Origin: Gammaproteobacteria bacterium
GTDB lineage: Bacteria; Pseudomonadota; Gammaproteobacteria; DAOWEP01
Assembly: GCA_030638455.1 (NCBI GenBank)
Contig: DAOWEP010000142.1
Span: 1-29,608 of the forward strand
DNA length: 29,608 bases
Direction of reading: 5' to 3'
The translations under genes and the position numbers were made by a program. This document shows positions 8,102 to 16,170 of the stretch, in pieces; the first letter of the stretch is position 1, and every line of letters begins with the position of its first letter. The notes under the pieces are model-generated. The model was not told the DNA's origin. It was given only the letters and a program-made list of their open reading frames with translations, and ran no database searches.

Positions 8102-8725
8102 TTAATGCTTTTTCCCTTCCTTCTTCAAAGTACTCAGAACTGAAAAAGGATTATTCAATCTATTTTCTTCCTTATCATCCTCTTGCCCATCACCCTTTCC
8201 CCTTCCCTTTGCTGATACTGATGTCATTAATGTTGATGCCGAACACTGATCGACTTCATGTAGCGCTACCAACGGTAGCGACAGAATCAACTCGTCCTCT
8301 ATGATCTCTGGTAATGAACTTGATTTCCCAGTAATCACCAATGGCTCATACTGCCCAGGTAACCGACCAGCCCTGGCCTCATCTTCAACAACACCAAGCA
8401 AAAAGCTTACGTCCAGCTCCACCAACATTGGTTCCAGACAGCGCTGACACGTCATGTATACACTGGCCTGAGCCTTCCCATTTATGAACAAATTATGTTC
8501 ATCATCTTCGCCAAACTCAAGCTCAATATTCGCGAAACCAATATCCTGATGTTCTTGTAGCACATCTTTTAACACAGGCTTTTGATCTGTGTTTACGATA
8601 TCGTCCTGCAGTAAAATACCCTGTCTGAACCTGGCCATCCCATCAAGGGATAACCTGCCAACAAGCTTGCTGCCTTGCCTTGCCAGCCTTAAAATATCAA
8701 TATGGTCTGGCAGTGGTGCTGACAT
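8102..8725 (-). CDS. yceD: YceD family (DUF177) 23S rRNA accumulation protein
   Basis: YceD is a small protein encoded next to rpmF and needed for normal 23S rRNA levels in several bacteria and plastids; its molecular action is not well established. The 207 residues include the family's CxxC in MTCQRCLEPM (Cys93, Cys96) and the acidic EIIEDELILSLPLVALHE segment near 140-157. It is longer than E. coli YceD (about 173 residues) because of a charged Lys/Glu/Asp-rich stretch near 165-195. A near-consensus promoter lies so close to the ATG that the mRNA may be almost leaderless, and there is no Shine-Dalgarno. Confidence 0.9.
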   Translation of the reverse strand: MSAPLPDHIDILRLARQGSKLVGRLSLDGMARFRQGILLQDDIVNTDQKPVLKDVLQEHQDIGFANIELEFGEDDEHNLFINGKAQASVYMTCQRCLEPMLVELDVSFLLGVVEDEARAGRLPGQYEPLVITGKSSSLPEIIEDELILSLPLVALHEVDQCSASTLMTSVSAKGRGKGDGQEDDKEENRLNNPFSVLSTLKKEGKKH

Positions 8726-8734
8726 GAGGCGCGT

Positions 8735-8763
8735 ATATTAACCGGGGTATACAAATGTGTCAA
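8735..8763 (-). promoter_or_regulatory. sigma70 promoter for yceD-rpmF
   Basis: The minus strand carries a perfect TTGACA (8763-8758), a 17-nt spacer and TAATAT (8740-8735, 4/6). The predicted start of transcription is about 8727-8730, only 2-5 nt before the yceD ATG at 8725. Confidence 0.65.
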
Positions 8764-8860
8764 AGCAAATACTGTGAAACCTGTTGTTTTTCCAGTAATT
8801 ACCACGCTTTCTGGGCCATGTAAATTTGATTCAAAATCAGTGTTACCGATATAGGGGTAC

Positions 8861-8889
8861 TTGGCTTTTTAGCGATTTTTTACTTAAAT
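8861..8889 (+). promoter_or_regulatory. candidate promoter for maf
   Basis: TTGGCT (8861-8866), a 17-nt spacer and TTAAAT (8884-8889) each match the sigma70 consensus at four of six positions. Transcription would start near 8896, some 35 nt before the maf ATG. No clear Shine-Dalgarno is seen before that ATG. Confidence 0.35.
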
Positions 8890-8930
8890 AACAACACCCT
8901 GCAATTACTAACTACAAAAAAACTAAATTT

Positions 8931-9506
8931 ATGCAAATTATTCTGGGTTCCACATCTCCTTATAGAAAAGAGCTGCTGCAGCGTTTTGACCTGGCCTTTG
9001 AGTCTGCAGCGCCTGATATTGATGAGTCTCGTCTTGCTGGTGAAACACCGCAGGCACTGGTAGCCAGGCTTGCCGAGCAAAAGGCCAGGGCAGTGGCTGA
9101 AAGCTATACAGATGCATTGGTAATAGGCTCTGATCAGGTGGCCGTGCTGAATAATGAAGTATTAGGCAAACCAGGCAATCACGAAAAAGCGGTGGTGCAG
9201 CTGGAAAAGGCGTCTGGAGAAACCGTCGCCTTTTATACAGGGTTATGCCTGTATAATACGTCAAGTAAAAACCTGCAAGTTGATGTCATCCCATTCAATG
9301 TGATCTTTAGAAAACTTACCCGAGATCAAATTGAAAATTATCTCAAGGCAGAGCAGCCATATGATTGTGCCGGGAGCTTTAAATCAGAAGGTCTGGGTGT
9401 GGCGCTGTTTGAACGCATGGAGGGCGAAGATCCATCAGCCTTGATCGGCTTGCCTTTAATACGTTTATGTAGAATGCTCGAACAGGAAGGCGTGAAAATT
9501 ATTTAG
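8931..9506 (+). CDS. maf: Maf/YceF-type nucleoside triphosphate pyrophosphatase
   Basis: Maf-family enzymes hydrolyse non-canonical or modified nucleotides. The YceF branch prefers 7-methyl-GTP. The 191-residue protein has the opening ILGSTSPYRKELLQRF with the STSPYR phosphate-binding motif (7-12), the catalytic-region SDQV near 68 and the YceF-like CAGSFKSEGLG near 147-157. It lies next to yceD and rpmF as in E. coli, but is transcribed divergently from them. Its TAG stop is inside the left arm of a perfect palindrome that probably ends transcription. Confidence 0.93.
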   Translation: MQIILGSTSPYRKELLQRFDLAFESAAPDIDESRLAGETPQALVARLAEQKARAVAESYTDALVIGSDQVAVLNNEVLGKPGNHEKAVVQLEKASGETVAFYTGLCLYNTSSKNLQVDVIPFNVIFRKLTRDQIENYLKAEQPYDCAGSFKSEGLGVALFERMEGEDPSALIGLPLIRLCRMLEQEGVKII

Positions 9507-9544
9507 GGAGCCTCTGGACAAGTTCTTGTCCAGAGGCTCCCTAA
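9503..9544. terminator. perfect 20-bp palindrome, probably a two-way terminator
   Basis: TTAGGGAGCCTCTGGACAAG (9503-9522) and its exact reverse complement (9525-9544) are separated by only two bases. The hairpin lies between the convergent maf and receiver-domain genes and contains the maf stop codon. On the minus strand it is followed by ATAATTTTC; on the plus side there is no T-run. The perfection of the arms and the GAGCCTCTGG sequence also recall fused ends of an insertion sequence, so a remnant element is the alternative. Confidence 0.6.
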
Positions 9545-9546
9545 TC

Positions 9547-9968
9547 TCAGGTTTTGCATTCCTCTGGCATAATACTATCCAGTAAATCCTTAATGGTATT
9601 TAGTTGAAGTGGTTTGGTAATAAATTCATCCATACCTGCTTCATCACATTTATCTTTTATCTCATCAAATGCATGTGCCGTAAGGGCTACGATAGTCACT
9701 CGATCTTTGTTTAACTCCTTTTCCCTTTTCCGAATTTCCCTGGTCGCCTCAAAGCCGTCCATTACAGGCATGCCACAATCCATCAGTATAACGTTATAGT
9801 TATTATTGCTATTGGCTTCCACGCCCTTTTGACCATTTTCTGCAACATCTGATTCGTACCCGCATTTTTTTAACATGCTGGTAATAACAAGCTGATTAAC
9901 AGCATTGTCTTCTACAACCAGAATCTTGCAACTGCCTGTCTCTTTGGTATCGATACTCGACCTGCCTT
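9547..9968 (-). pseudogene. response-regulator receiver domain with no start codon (remnant of a hybrid kinase or regulator)
   Basis: The reading frame from a TAA at about 9968 to the stop at 9547 encodes a complete CheY-like receiver domain. It has KILVVEDNAVNQLV (strand 1 with the acidic pair), VILMDCGMPVMDG (phospho-acceptor Asp), VALTAHAF and FITKPL (conserved Lys). The order and the VEDNAVNQLV wording are typical of receiver domains at the end of hybrid sensor kinases. No ATG, GTG or TTG lies before strand 1. The first ATG (9876) falls inside helix 1 and would give a 109-residue product lacking the acidic pair. The upstream part of the original gene is missing and sppA ends 30-odd bases away. 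I read it as a decayed fragment; use of a rare start codon is possible. Confidence 0.7.
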
Positions 9969-10000
9969 AAACCTTCTACGTTTACCTGAATGATCAGCCT

Positions 10001-10990
10001 TTAGCGAAATGGCGAACCACCAGACTTTTCATGAAATATTGCATTTGCTAATGATGCACCAAATTTATCTGTCAATCTATTGATAAAATCTTTCCTTGGT
10101 GTAAAGTTTACAATCTCATCCTGTTGGATAATGTCCCTTGCAACCGTACCTGTGCTGGCCAATCCGTCAACCAGTCCCAGTTCAACACTTTTTGATCCTG
10201 TCCAGAACAGACCGCTGAAAATATTCTGATTAAGCACCAGTCTTTCTCCACGTCCTTTTTTCACAGCCGCAATAAACTGTTCATGGATCTCCTTCAACAT
10301 CGGCTTAAGATGTGCTACGTCTTCTTCCTTTTCAGGAGAAAACGGATCCAGTATGGCCTTGTTTTCACCAGCCGTATGCAAACGACGTTCAACGCCCAGC
10401 TTTTCCATAGTTCCTGTATACCCGAAACCATTGTATAAAACCCCAATGGAACCTACTATGCTTGCCTGGTTCGCATAAATTTCATCTGCAGCAGAAACAA
10501 TGTAATAACATGCAGATGCACAACTATCTGTAATTACGGCATACATCGGAATATCGGGATATTTTTCCCGTAACCGAACAATCTCATCATAAACATATCC
10601 CGCCTGGACAGGACTTCCCCCTGGGCTATTAGCACGCAGTATCACGCCGACTGTGTCCTTGTCTTCAAATGCATCTCTCAAACCAGTGACGATATTATCC
10701 GCACTGGCTTCTGAATCATTTGCGATAATGCCATCAATGTCGACAAGTGCCGTGTGCTTACCCAATGGTACCTTTGGGCTAAAATTACTCCCCTGCATAA
10801 ACATTAACGGGATAACAAATAAATAAACCAGAAAAGCCAGTTTAAAGAATATCCCCCACCTACGAGTACGACGTTGTTCTTTCAACGCTGAGAATGCCAG
10901 GTCAGTAATCATTTTTCTTTCCCATGCAGGATCAGAGGCGGAAGTCCCCCGGGGCTCTGCATTTGATTGGTTCAGATCATATTCAGACAT
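10001..10990 (-). CDS. sppA: signal peptide peptidase SppA, short form (peptidase family S49)
   Basis: SppA is a membrane-bound serine protease that degrades cleaved signal peptides on the periplasmic side. The 329-residue protein has a cytoplasmic lead, a membrane helix (about 45-66) and one S49 domain. The oxyanion segment is RANSPGGSP (119-127). The nucleophile is probably Ser159 in SCASACYYI, where most relatives read ASGGYY. The general base is probably Lys211 in AGENKAILDPF. The start was set at ATG 10990 because AAGGA lies seven bases upstream; a GTG six codons earlier is in frame. Length fits the single-domain bacterial type rather than the 67-kDa E. coli enzyme. A good -10 lies upstream. 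Confidence 0.93.
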   Translation of the reverse strand: MSEYDLNQSNAEPRGTSASDPAWERKMITDLAFSALKEQRRTRRWGIFFKLAFLVYLFVIPLMFMQGSNFSPKVPLGKHTALVDIDGIIANDSEASADNIVTGLRDAFEDKDTVGVILRANSPGGSPVQAGYVYDEIVRLREKYPDIPMYAVITDSCASACYYIVSAADEIYANQASIVGSIGVLYNGFGYTGTMEKLGVERRLHTAGENKAILDPFSPEKEEDVAHLKPMLKEIHEQFIAAVKKGRGERLVLNQNIFSGLFWTGSKSVELGLVDGLASTGTVARDIIQQDEIVNFTPRKDFINRLTDKFGASLANAIFHEKSGGSPFR

Positions 10991-11041
10991 AAAGACTTCC
11001 TTTGGCACATATCAATTTACTGATGAAGTAACTGGGCTGCG

Positions 11042-11047
11042 ATTATA
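11042..11047 (-). promoter_or_regulatory. possible -10 element for sppA
   Basis: The minus strand has a perfect TATAAT, which would place transcription start near 11035 and leave a 45-nt leader before the sppA ATG. No good -35 is present at 16-18 nt, so the call is tentative. Confidence 0.35.
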
Positions 11048-11113
11048 ATAAAGGTATGCAATAGATTTGTTTGTGGTCTTGTCGGCAGTATAGCAGTTTG
11101 ACTTTAGGTTTTA

Positions 11114-11788
11114 TTAGATTGATTTATCTGAAAAACTGGCTAGTAACCCCGATAAATCTGTGATTTTATCGATGCAGCCTGCTGGCTTGTATTTCAATAA
11201 ACGCTGTGTTTCATGAACTCCGTAACTGACAGCAATAGCCTTAGTACCTGCATTATATGCCATTTCCATATCATATTCTGTATCTCCTATCATAATGGTT
11301 TCTTCCTGGCCACATGCAAGCTCAGTCATAATTTCATTTAGCATTCTCGGGTGAGGCTTGGATGTGGTTTCATCTGCACACCTACTGATCTGAAACATCT
11401 CGACCAGCCCCGTGTGCTCCAGTGACAGATCCAGCCCCTTTCTGCTCTTGCCTGTAGCTATAGCCAATAGAAAACCTCTGTCTATTAAATGTTCAAGTGT
11501 TTCAACTGCGCCGGGGAAAAGTTGCTGTGGAGCATCATCACTAAAATAATAGCTTCGATATGCATCGGCCAATTTATGGGCAAAGGCTTCGCTGGCCTGT
11601 TCCGGGTATAGTGTTTGCACTGCTTTCATCAGGCCCAGGCCAATAATATTCTTGATTTCATCCTCTTTACGATCAGGTAGGTCAAGTTCGCATATGGCGG
11701 CCTTCATGCAACTTACAATATGAAACTCCGAGTCCATCAGAGTACCATCCCAGTCAAAGACCAGTAGTCTGGTATTCATATTTACCAT
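11114..11788 (-). CDS. HAD-superfamily hydrolase, phosphoglycolate-phosphatase-like
   Basis: This 224-residue protein has all the HAD phosphatase motifs: DWDGTLMDSE with nucleophile Asp11 and acid Asp13 (motif I), AIATGKSRKG (motif II Thr/Ser), a lysine in TTSKPHP (motif III) and IGDTEYDMEMAYNAG (motif IV Asp pair). A helical cap sits between motifs I and II. It most resembles the Gph/IndB-like phosphatases commonly found between rluC and sppA in Gammaproteobacteria. The natural substrate cannot be told. Its start is 13 bp after the rluC stop, so both are probably one operon; a second ATG three codons in is equally possible. Confidence 0.9.
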   Translation of the reverse strand: MVNMNTRLLVFDWDGTLMDSEFHIVSCMKAAICELDLPDRKEDEIKNIIGLGLMKAVQTLYPEQASEAFAHKLADAYRSYYFSDDAPQQLFPGAVETLEHLIDRGFLLAIATGKSRKGLDLSLEHTGLVEMFQISRCADETTSKPHPRMLNEIMTELACGQEETIMIGDTEYDMEMAYNAGTKAIAVSYGVHETQRLLKYKPAGCIDKITDLSGLLASFSDKSI

Positions 11789-11801
11789 TCAAAAGGATCC
11801 A

Positions 11802-12782
11802 TCATGAGTGCCCTTCCAGTTTATTCAATACCATTTTCAACTCTGCTGGTAGCGGTGCACTGATCAGCAATGTTTCTCCTTCGTGCATACTCGGCAATGT
11901 AAATTCTATCGAATGGGCATGTAAGAAAAGACGTTTCAGACCTTGCTTCTGAAATTTCCGGTTTATTTCTGTATCGCCATATTTTGAATCCCCAACCACT
12001 GGATGACCGATATGCCTGGCATGCACCCTGATCTGGTGTGTACGTCCGGTTTCAAGTCTAACCTCCATTAAGGATGCGTCAGAAAAAATATTGACGGGAT
12101 GAAAATGACTAACCGAAGGCTTACCTTGTTGACTGACCTGAACCATCCTCTCGCCTCCCTTGAGGGTATTTTTCATTAAGGGTGCCGAAACAGTTTTATC
12201 CCCGAAATTCCAGCTACCTGCCAGTAGCGCCAGATATTTTTTCGCCATTCCTGATTCTCTAAATTGTTCGTGTAATGCCAGCAACGAAGCCCTGTTTTTT
12301 GCCAGAACAAGGCAGCCACTGGTGTCTCGATCCAGACGGTGGACCAGTTCAAGAAAATTGGCGTCCGGGCGTAATTGTCTGATTGCCTCTATCAAACCAA
12401 ATCCAAGGCCGCTTCCCGCGTGTACAGCAAGCCCGGATGGTTTATCCAGAACCAGTACATCATCGTTCTCAAAAAGGGTAGCTTGATCCAGTTGTGTCAG
12501 AATAGCCCTTGGAATTCTGGTCTCTTTATTCTCATCCGGTTGACTCTGACGGATCGGAGGAATGCGAACCGTATCCCCGTCTTTCAAACGGTAATTGGGA
12601 CGTATTCGTCCCTTATTCACCCTCACCTCACCCTTTCGCAGAATTCTATAAATACGGGTTTTTGGTACACCCTTTAGTCTACGGAACAGGAAGTTATCAA
12701 TCCTTTGTCCCGCAAATTCGGAAGTAACGGTCAACATTTGCACCGAATTTGAATTTTCCACAAAAGCCTGATTCATCACCAT
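11802..12782 (-). CDS. rluC: 23S rRNA pseudouridine synthase RluC
   Basis: RluC makes pseudouridines 955, 2504 and 2580 in E. coli 23S rRNA. The 326-residue protein has an S4 RNA-binding domain (about 25-85, with RIYRILRKGEVRVNKGRI) and the RluA-type catalytic domain. The catalytic Asp151 is in VHRLDRDTSGCLVLAK and the second motif is ETGRTHQIRVH. The position divergent to rne is the conserved neighbourhood of rluC, which separates it from RluD and RluA. ATG at 12782 is the first of two close starts (MVM). The 533 bp upstream are shared with the rne leader. Confidence 0.95.
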   Translation of the reverse strand: MVMNQAFVENSNSVQMLTVTSEFAGQRIDNFLFRRLKGVPKTRIYRILRKGEVRVNKGRIRPNYRLKDGDTVRIPPIRQSQPDENKETRIPRAILTQLDQATLFENDDVLVLDKPSGLAVHAGSGLGFGLIEAIRQLRPDANFLELVHRLDRDTSGCLVLAKNRASLLALHEQFRESGMAKKYLALLAGSWNFGDKTVSAPLMKNTLKGGERMVQVSQQGKPSVSHFHPVNIFSDASLMEVRLETGRTHQIRVHARHIGHPVVGDSKYGDTEINRKFQKQGLKRLFLHAHSIEFTLPSMHEGETLLISAPLPAELKMVLNKLEGHS

Positions 12783-12816
12783 ATATTAACAGTTTGTCAA
12801 ATAAATGACTAAATAA

Positions 12817-12845
12817 TTGAAGGATTTACATAACACTGTTATAGT
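12817..12845 (+). promoter_or_regulatory. sigma70 promoter for rne
   Basis: TTGAAG (12817-12822, 4/6), a spacer of exactly 17 nt and TATAGT (12840-12845, 5/6) make a convincing promoter pointing at rne. Transcription would begin near 12852. Confidence 0.55.
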
Positions 12846-12993
12846 TAATTTATATCAGTTTTATAGGTGCATTAATGCGAGGTTAATCACTTTTATGAGA
12901 CTGGTTCTGTCGAGACATGATTTACCGAACGAATGTCTTTTTCAGTAGTCTATGCTTAACGTAGACAGTACACGAGTCATTGTGATCGGTACC

Positions 12994-13015
12994 TGTTGCA
13001 ATAACGATTGCAACA
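12994..13015 (+). other. hairpin in the rne leader
   Basis: TGTTGCAA and TTGCAACA form a perfect 8-bp stem around the loop TAACGA. It is the strongest local structure in the leader and a candidate for an RNase E recognition or cleavage element. Confidence 0.5.
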
Positions 13016-13216
13016 AACAAGAAAAGACAAAATAACGACAGCGTTTACAGACTATCCTGATTAAAAAAGAAAGGTTATAACGGAAGTTCCAAAAATAGCT
13101 TTACAGAAATATCAGGACAGACTAAAAATTTACAGGATTTAATTACCGCTCGATCCTAAATTGATTTAAAGAGTGGTACAAGATGGAATGCTCCCGTAGC
13201 TGACACACTGGATGTA

Positions 13217-13231
13217 TCTGGCAGTGCCAGA
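13217..13231 (+). other. second hairpin in the rne leader
   Basis: TCTGGC and GCCAGA form a 6-bp GC-rich stem with a three-base loop about 85 nt before the rne ATG. The role is unknown; it may be part of leader-based autoregulation. Confidence 0.4.
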
Positions 13232-13315
13232 CCCGTTGACAGACAACCTCACATTTCTGGTTTCTGTTAATCACAACATGTCAGTTATTGGTATGAGCGC
13301 TAGAGAGAATTTAAC

Positions 13316-16036
13316 ATGAAACGTATGCTAGTGAACGCGACTCAGCAAGAGGAGTTGCGTGTTGCCATGGTGGATGGCCAGCGTCTGTATGACCTGGACC
13401 TTGAAACATCGACCAGAGAACAAAAGAAATCAAACATTTACAAAGCGAAAGTCACGCGAGTTGAACCTAGCCTTGAAGCCGCCTTTGTTGATTATGGCGG
13501 TAACCGACATGGCTTCCTGCCATTAAAAGAAATATCCCGTAGCTATTTCAAATCAGATGCACGCTCTGGTGGACGTGTCCCAATCAAGGACGCAATCCAG
13601 GAAGGCCAGGAAATTGTCATCCAGGTAGAGAAGGATGAGCGCGGTAACAAGGGTGCAGCACTGACCACCTTTATCAGCCTGGCTGGTCGTTATCTGGTAC
13701 TCATGCCCAATAATCCTCGTGCCGGTGGAGTATCCCGCAGGATTGAGGGAGAAGATCGCAACCTGATTCGCGAAGCCCTGAGTGTCCTGACAATCCCGGA
13801 AGGAATGGGCCTGATTGTCAGGACCGCAGGTGTAGGCAGAAATGTCGAAGAATTACAGTGGGATCTGGATTATCTGCTGAGTCTCTGGGAAAGTATTGAA
13901 AAAGCATCAAATGATCGCCCTGCTCCATTTCTGATTTACCAGGAAAGTAACGTAATCATCAGGGCCTTACGAGATTATCTTAGAAATGATATGGGTGAGA
14001 TCCTGATTGATAATCAGGAAATATATAAAAAAGCCCATGATTTTATGCAGCAGGTTATGCCCCACAATCTGCAGAAGCTGAAGCATTACACGGATAGCAT
14101 ACCCCTGTTTACCCGTTATCAGATTGAGAGCCAGATAGAATCTGCCTTTAACCGTGAAGTTCGCCTGCCATCGGGTGGTTCAATCGTCATAGATCCTACA
14201 GAGGCACTGGTTTCTATTGACATCAACTCTGCAAGGGCGACAAAGGGTAGTGATATAGAAGAAACAGCTCTCAATACCAATCTCGAAGCGGCAACTGAGA
14301 TCGCAACACAATTACGCCTACGTGACATGGGTGGTCTGGTTGTCATCGACTTTATTGACATGAACCATGCCAGGAACCAGCGTGAAGTAGAAAACAGGTT
14401 ACGAGATGCCCTGAAAATGGATCGTGCGCGGGTACAGGTTGGACGCATTTCGCGGTTTGGTCTGCTGGAAATGTCGCGTCAACGCCTCAGTTCTTCACTG
14501 GGGGAAGCCAGTCAGATTGTATGCCCTCGCTGCAAGGGCCACGGTACAATACGTGGAGTGGAATCACTCGCGCTGTCTGTGCTTCGCATCCTGGAAGAAG
14601 AAGCTATGAAGGAAAATACAGAGCGTGTTGTCGCTCAGCTTCCCGTTAACGTGGCAACATTCCTGTTGAACGAAAAGCGTCCAATGATCAATACGATTGA
14701 AGAAAGACACAAAGCTACAATCATCCTGATCCCGAATGCGACCATGGAAACTCCATATTTCGAAGTCAACCGAGATCGCACTGATGAAGTAACAGATGAA
14801 GATAGAACCAGTTATCAAATGGCAACCAAGATGGAAGCACCTAATGAAACATTGGAAGCTCCAGCTCAGAGCATTACAACTGCAGAGCAACCTGCAGTCA
14901 CGACGGTAACGCCCCCATCTCCTGCACCCACACAAAAGTCGGTATCTGAAGGCGGTTTCATCAAAAGAATCTTCTCTACCCTGATGGGTAACGGCGGAGA
15001 AAAGAAAAAAGCAGAGCAACCTGCACGACAAGATAACAAACGTCCTCAGCAGCGTAGACAAGGCCCTCGACCAGGTGCAAAGCGAGGGACACGTGGCCGC
15101 AAACCAGGTGGTAATCAGCAACAACGCCGAAGTGGTCAACAGCAACAAGCTCGGGGTGCGCAAAAGCCACAACAGACTGGTACGAACAAGCCCGAGCAGA
15201 AAAAAGACATTAAGCCCGCTGCTAACAGCAATGAACCATTGAATCAGCCGGCAGATACACAAAATACCGGGCTTCAAAAAGACAAGCCTTCAGATTCAGG
15301 CCGTGGTAAGCGAAGGGGTCGCAGGGGTGGACGTAACAGAAACAGAACGTCAGACAACAGGACTACTAGCGAGACTACCAGCCCTGCTGGTAACACAAAC
15401 AAGACGAACAGTGAACAGGCAGGCCAAACACAAACATCCGCTGTACAGCAATCAGAGCAGCAGACATCAGGCAGCACTGCTAGCACCACCAGTACTTTTG
15501 GCAGCGTAGCTGCGCTAGGTGCAGCAAGAAGAGAAAAGGAAAGACAGGATGCCGAAAATTCATCAAAACCGTCACCTTCTCCGGCCTCATCTGACCAACA
15601 ACAAAGTGAGGTTAATAACCGTGAAGCCCAGAAACCAGCTACACAGGCATCACAACAACCTGAGACCAGGCCATCAGAAAGTGTAACGGCAGACAAGCCC
15701 GCTGAAAACACCAGACCTGCAGCAACTGAAGCCAGGCCTGTTTCTTCAGTAAAAGAGCAGCCGCAACAACAGAGACAGCAACCTGAACAGTCTGAGGCAT
15801 CCAAACCTGCTCCATCTCCTGTACAACAGGAAGTGGCAAAGCAAAATGTACATGCTTCAGTGCAGTCAGCGGTTCATCAGACCCTGGTTTCAGGACAGGA
15901 CACGCCTCATAAGGTGACACCAAACCAAACGCCGAAACCGCAGGCTCCGTCAAACCAGCCGGCTCAAACCGGCGCTGCCGAAACAAGTAGTCAGAACGTC
16001 AGTGAGAACACAGGCTCTTCAAAAGAGAAGCTCTAG
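13316..16036 (+). CDS. rne: ribonuclease E
   Basis: RNase E is the main endonuclease of mRNA decay and rRNA/tRNA processing, and the scaffold of the degradosome. The catalytic half is intact: S1 domain (about 35-125), DNase I-like domain with metal-binding Asp302 (SIDINSARATKGSDIEET) and Asp345 (VIDFIDM), and the zinc-link Cys403-Pro-Arg-Cys406. These positions are one less than in E. coli. After about residue 520 comes a disordered half. It has a short amphipathic GGFIKRIFSTLMG near 544-556, probably the membrane-binding helix; Arg-rich RNA-binding stretches near 570-620 and 660-680; then about 220 residues rich in Gln, Pro, Ser and Thr. The 906-residue length fits RNase E, not RNase G. A GAGAG lies before the ATG. 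The partner-binding motifs of E. coli are not recognisable. Confidence 0.97.
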   Translation: MKRMLVNATQQEELRVAMVDGQRLYDLDLETSTREQKKSNIYKAKVTRVEPSLEAAFVDYGGNRHGFLPLKEISRSYFKSDARSGGRVPIKDAIQEGQEIVIQVEKDERGNKGAALTTFISLAGRYLVLMPNNPRAGGVSRRIEGEDRNLIREALSVLTIPEGMGLIVRTAGVGRNVEELQWDLDYLLSLWESIEKASNDRPAPFLIYQESNVIIRALRDYLRNDMGEILIDNQEIYKKAHDFMQQVMPHNLQKLKHYTDSIPLFTRYQIESQIESAFNREVRLPSGGSIVIDPTEALVSIDINSARATKGSDIEETALNTNLEAATEIATQLRLRDMGGLVVIDFIDMNHARNQREVENRLRDALKMDRARVQVGRISRFGLLEMSRQRLSSSLGEASQIVCPRCKGHGTIRGVESLALSVLRILEEEAMKENTERVVAQLPVNVATFLLNEKRPMINTIEERHKATIILIPNATMETPYFEVNRDRTDEVTDEDRTSYQMATKMEAPNETLEAPAQSITTAEQPAVTTVTPPSPAPTQKSVSEGGFIKRIFSTLMGNGGEKKKAEQPARQDNKRPQQRRQGPRPGAKRGTRGRKPGGNQQQRRSGQQQQARGAQKPQQTGTNKPEQKKDIKPAANSNEPLNQPADTQNTGLQKDKPSDSGRGKRRGRRGGRNRNRTSDNRTTSETTSPAGNTNKTNSEQAGQTQTSAVQQSEQQTSGSTASTTSTFGSVAALGAARREKERQDAENSSKPSPSPASSDQQQSEVNNREAQKPATQASQQPETRPSESVTADKPAENTRPAATEARPVSSVKEQPQQQRQQPEQSEASKPAPSPVQQEVAKQNVHASVQSAVHQTLVSGQDTPHKVTPNQTPKPQAPSNQPAQTGAAETSSQNVSENTGSSKEKL

Positions 16037-16133
16037 ACGCAACGGCAATCACCAAAGACTAATCGTTTTTATAAAAGAACGTTATAAAAACAAGCTTATA
16101 AAGACAGGACTTATGACTTGCGATTACAAATTG

Positions 16134-16170
16134 AATAAACGGGCCACCAAGTACAGGTAGCCCGTTTATT
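16134..16170. terminator. two-way terminator between rne and the LMW phosphatase gene
   Basis: AATAAACGGGC (16134-16144) pairs perfectly with GCCCGTTTATT (16160-16170), and an inner ACC/GGT extends the stem after one mismatch. A/T-rich runs follow on each side (TTTATAATTTG on the plus strand). It sits about 100 bp after rne and touches the stop of the convergent phosphatase gene, so it can serve both. Confidence 0.7.

Larger units (their letters stand above)
12783..13315. promoter_or_regulatory. 533-bp rluC-rne intergenic region with long rne leader
   Basis: No gene is seen here. It holds a promoter for rne (12817-12845), so the rne mRNA would begin with about 460 untranslated bases. Within this leader are two clear hairpins (12994-13015 and 13217-13231) and a distant complementary pair, TCCTGAT near 13055 with ATCAGGA near 13112. 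In E. coli the rne leader is also long and structured and lets RNase E control its own mRNA. The same role here is inference from position and structure. Confidence 0.6.

Noticed and set aside
14564..15277. 237-codon minus-strand frame opposite rne, rich in Leu and Cys
   Set aside because: It arises from the reverse complement of the Gln- and Arg-rich tail of RNase E; the low-complexity content is explained by that.
15274..15804. 176-codon minus-strand frame opposite the RNase E tail
   Set aside because: Same cause: the complement of Gln/Ser/Thr-rich codons avoids stops. No start signal or family.
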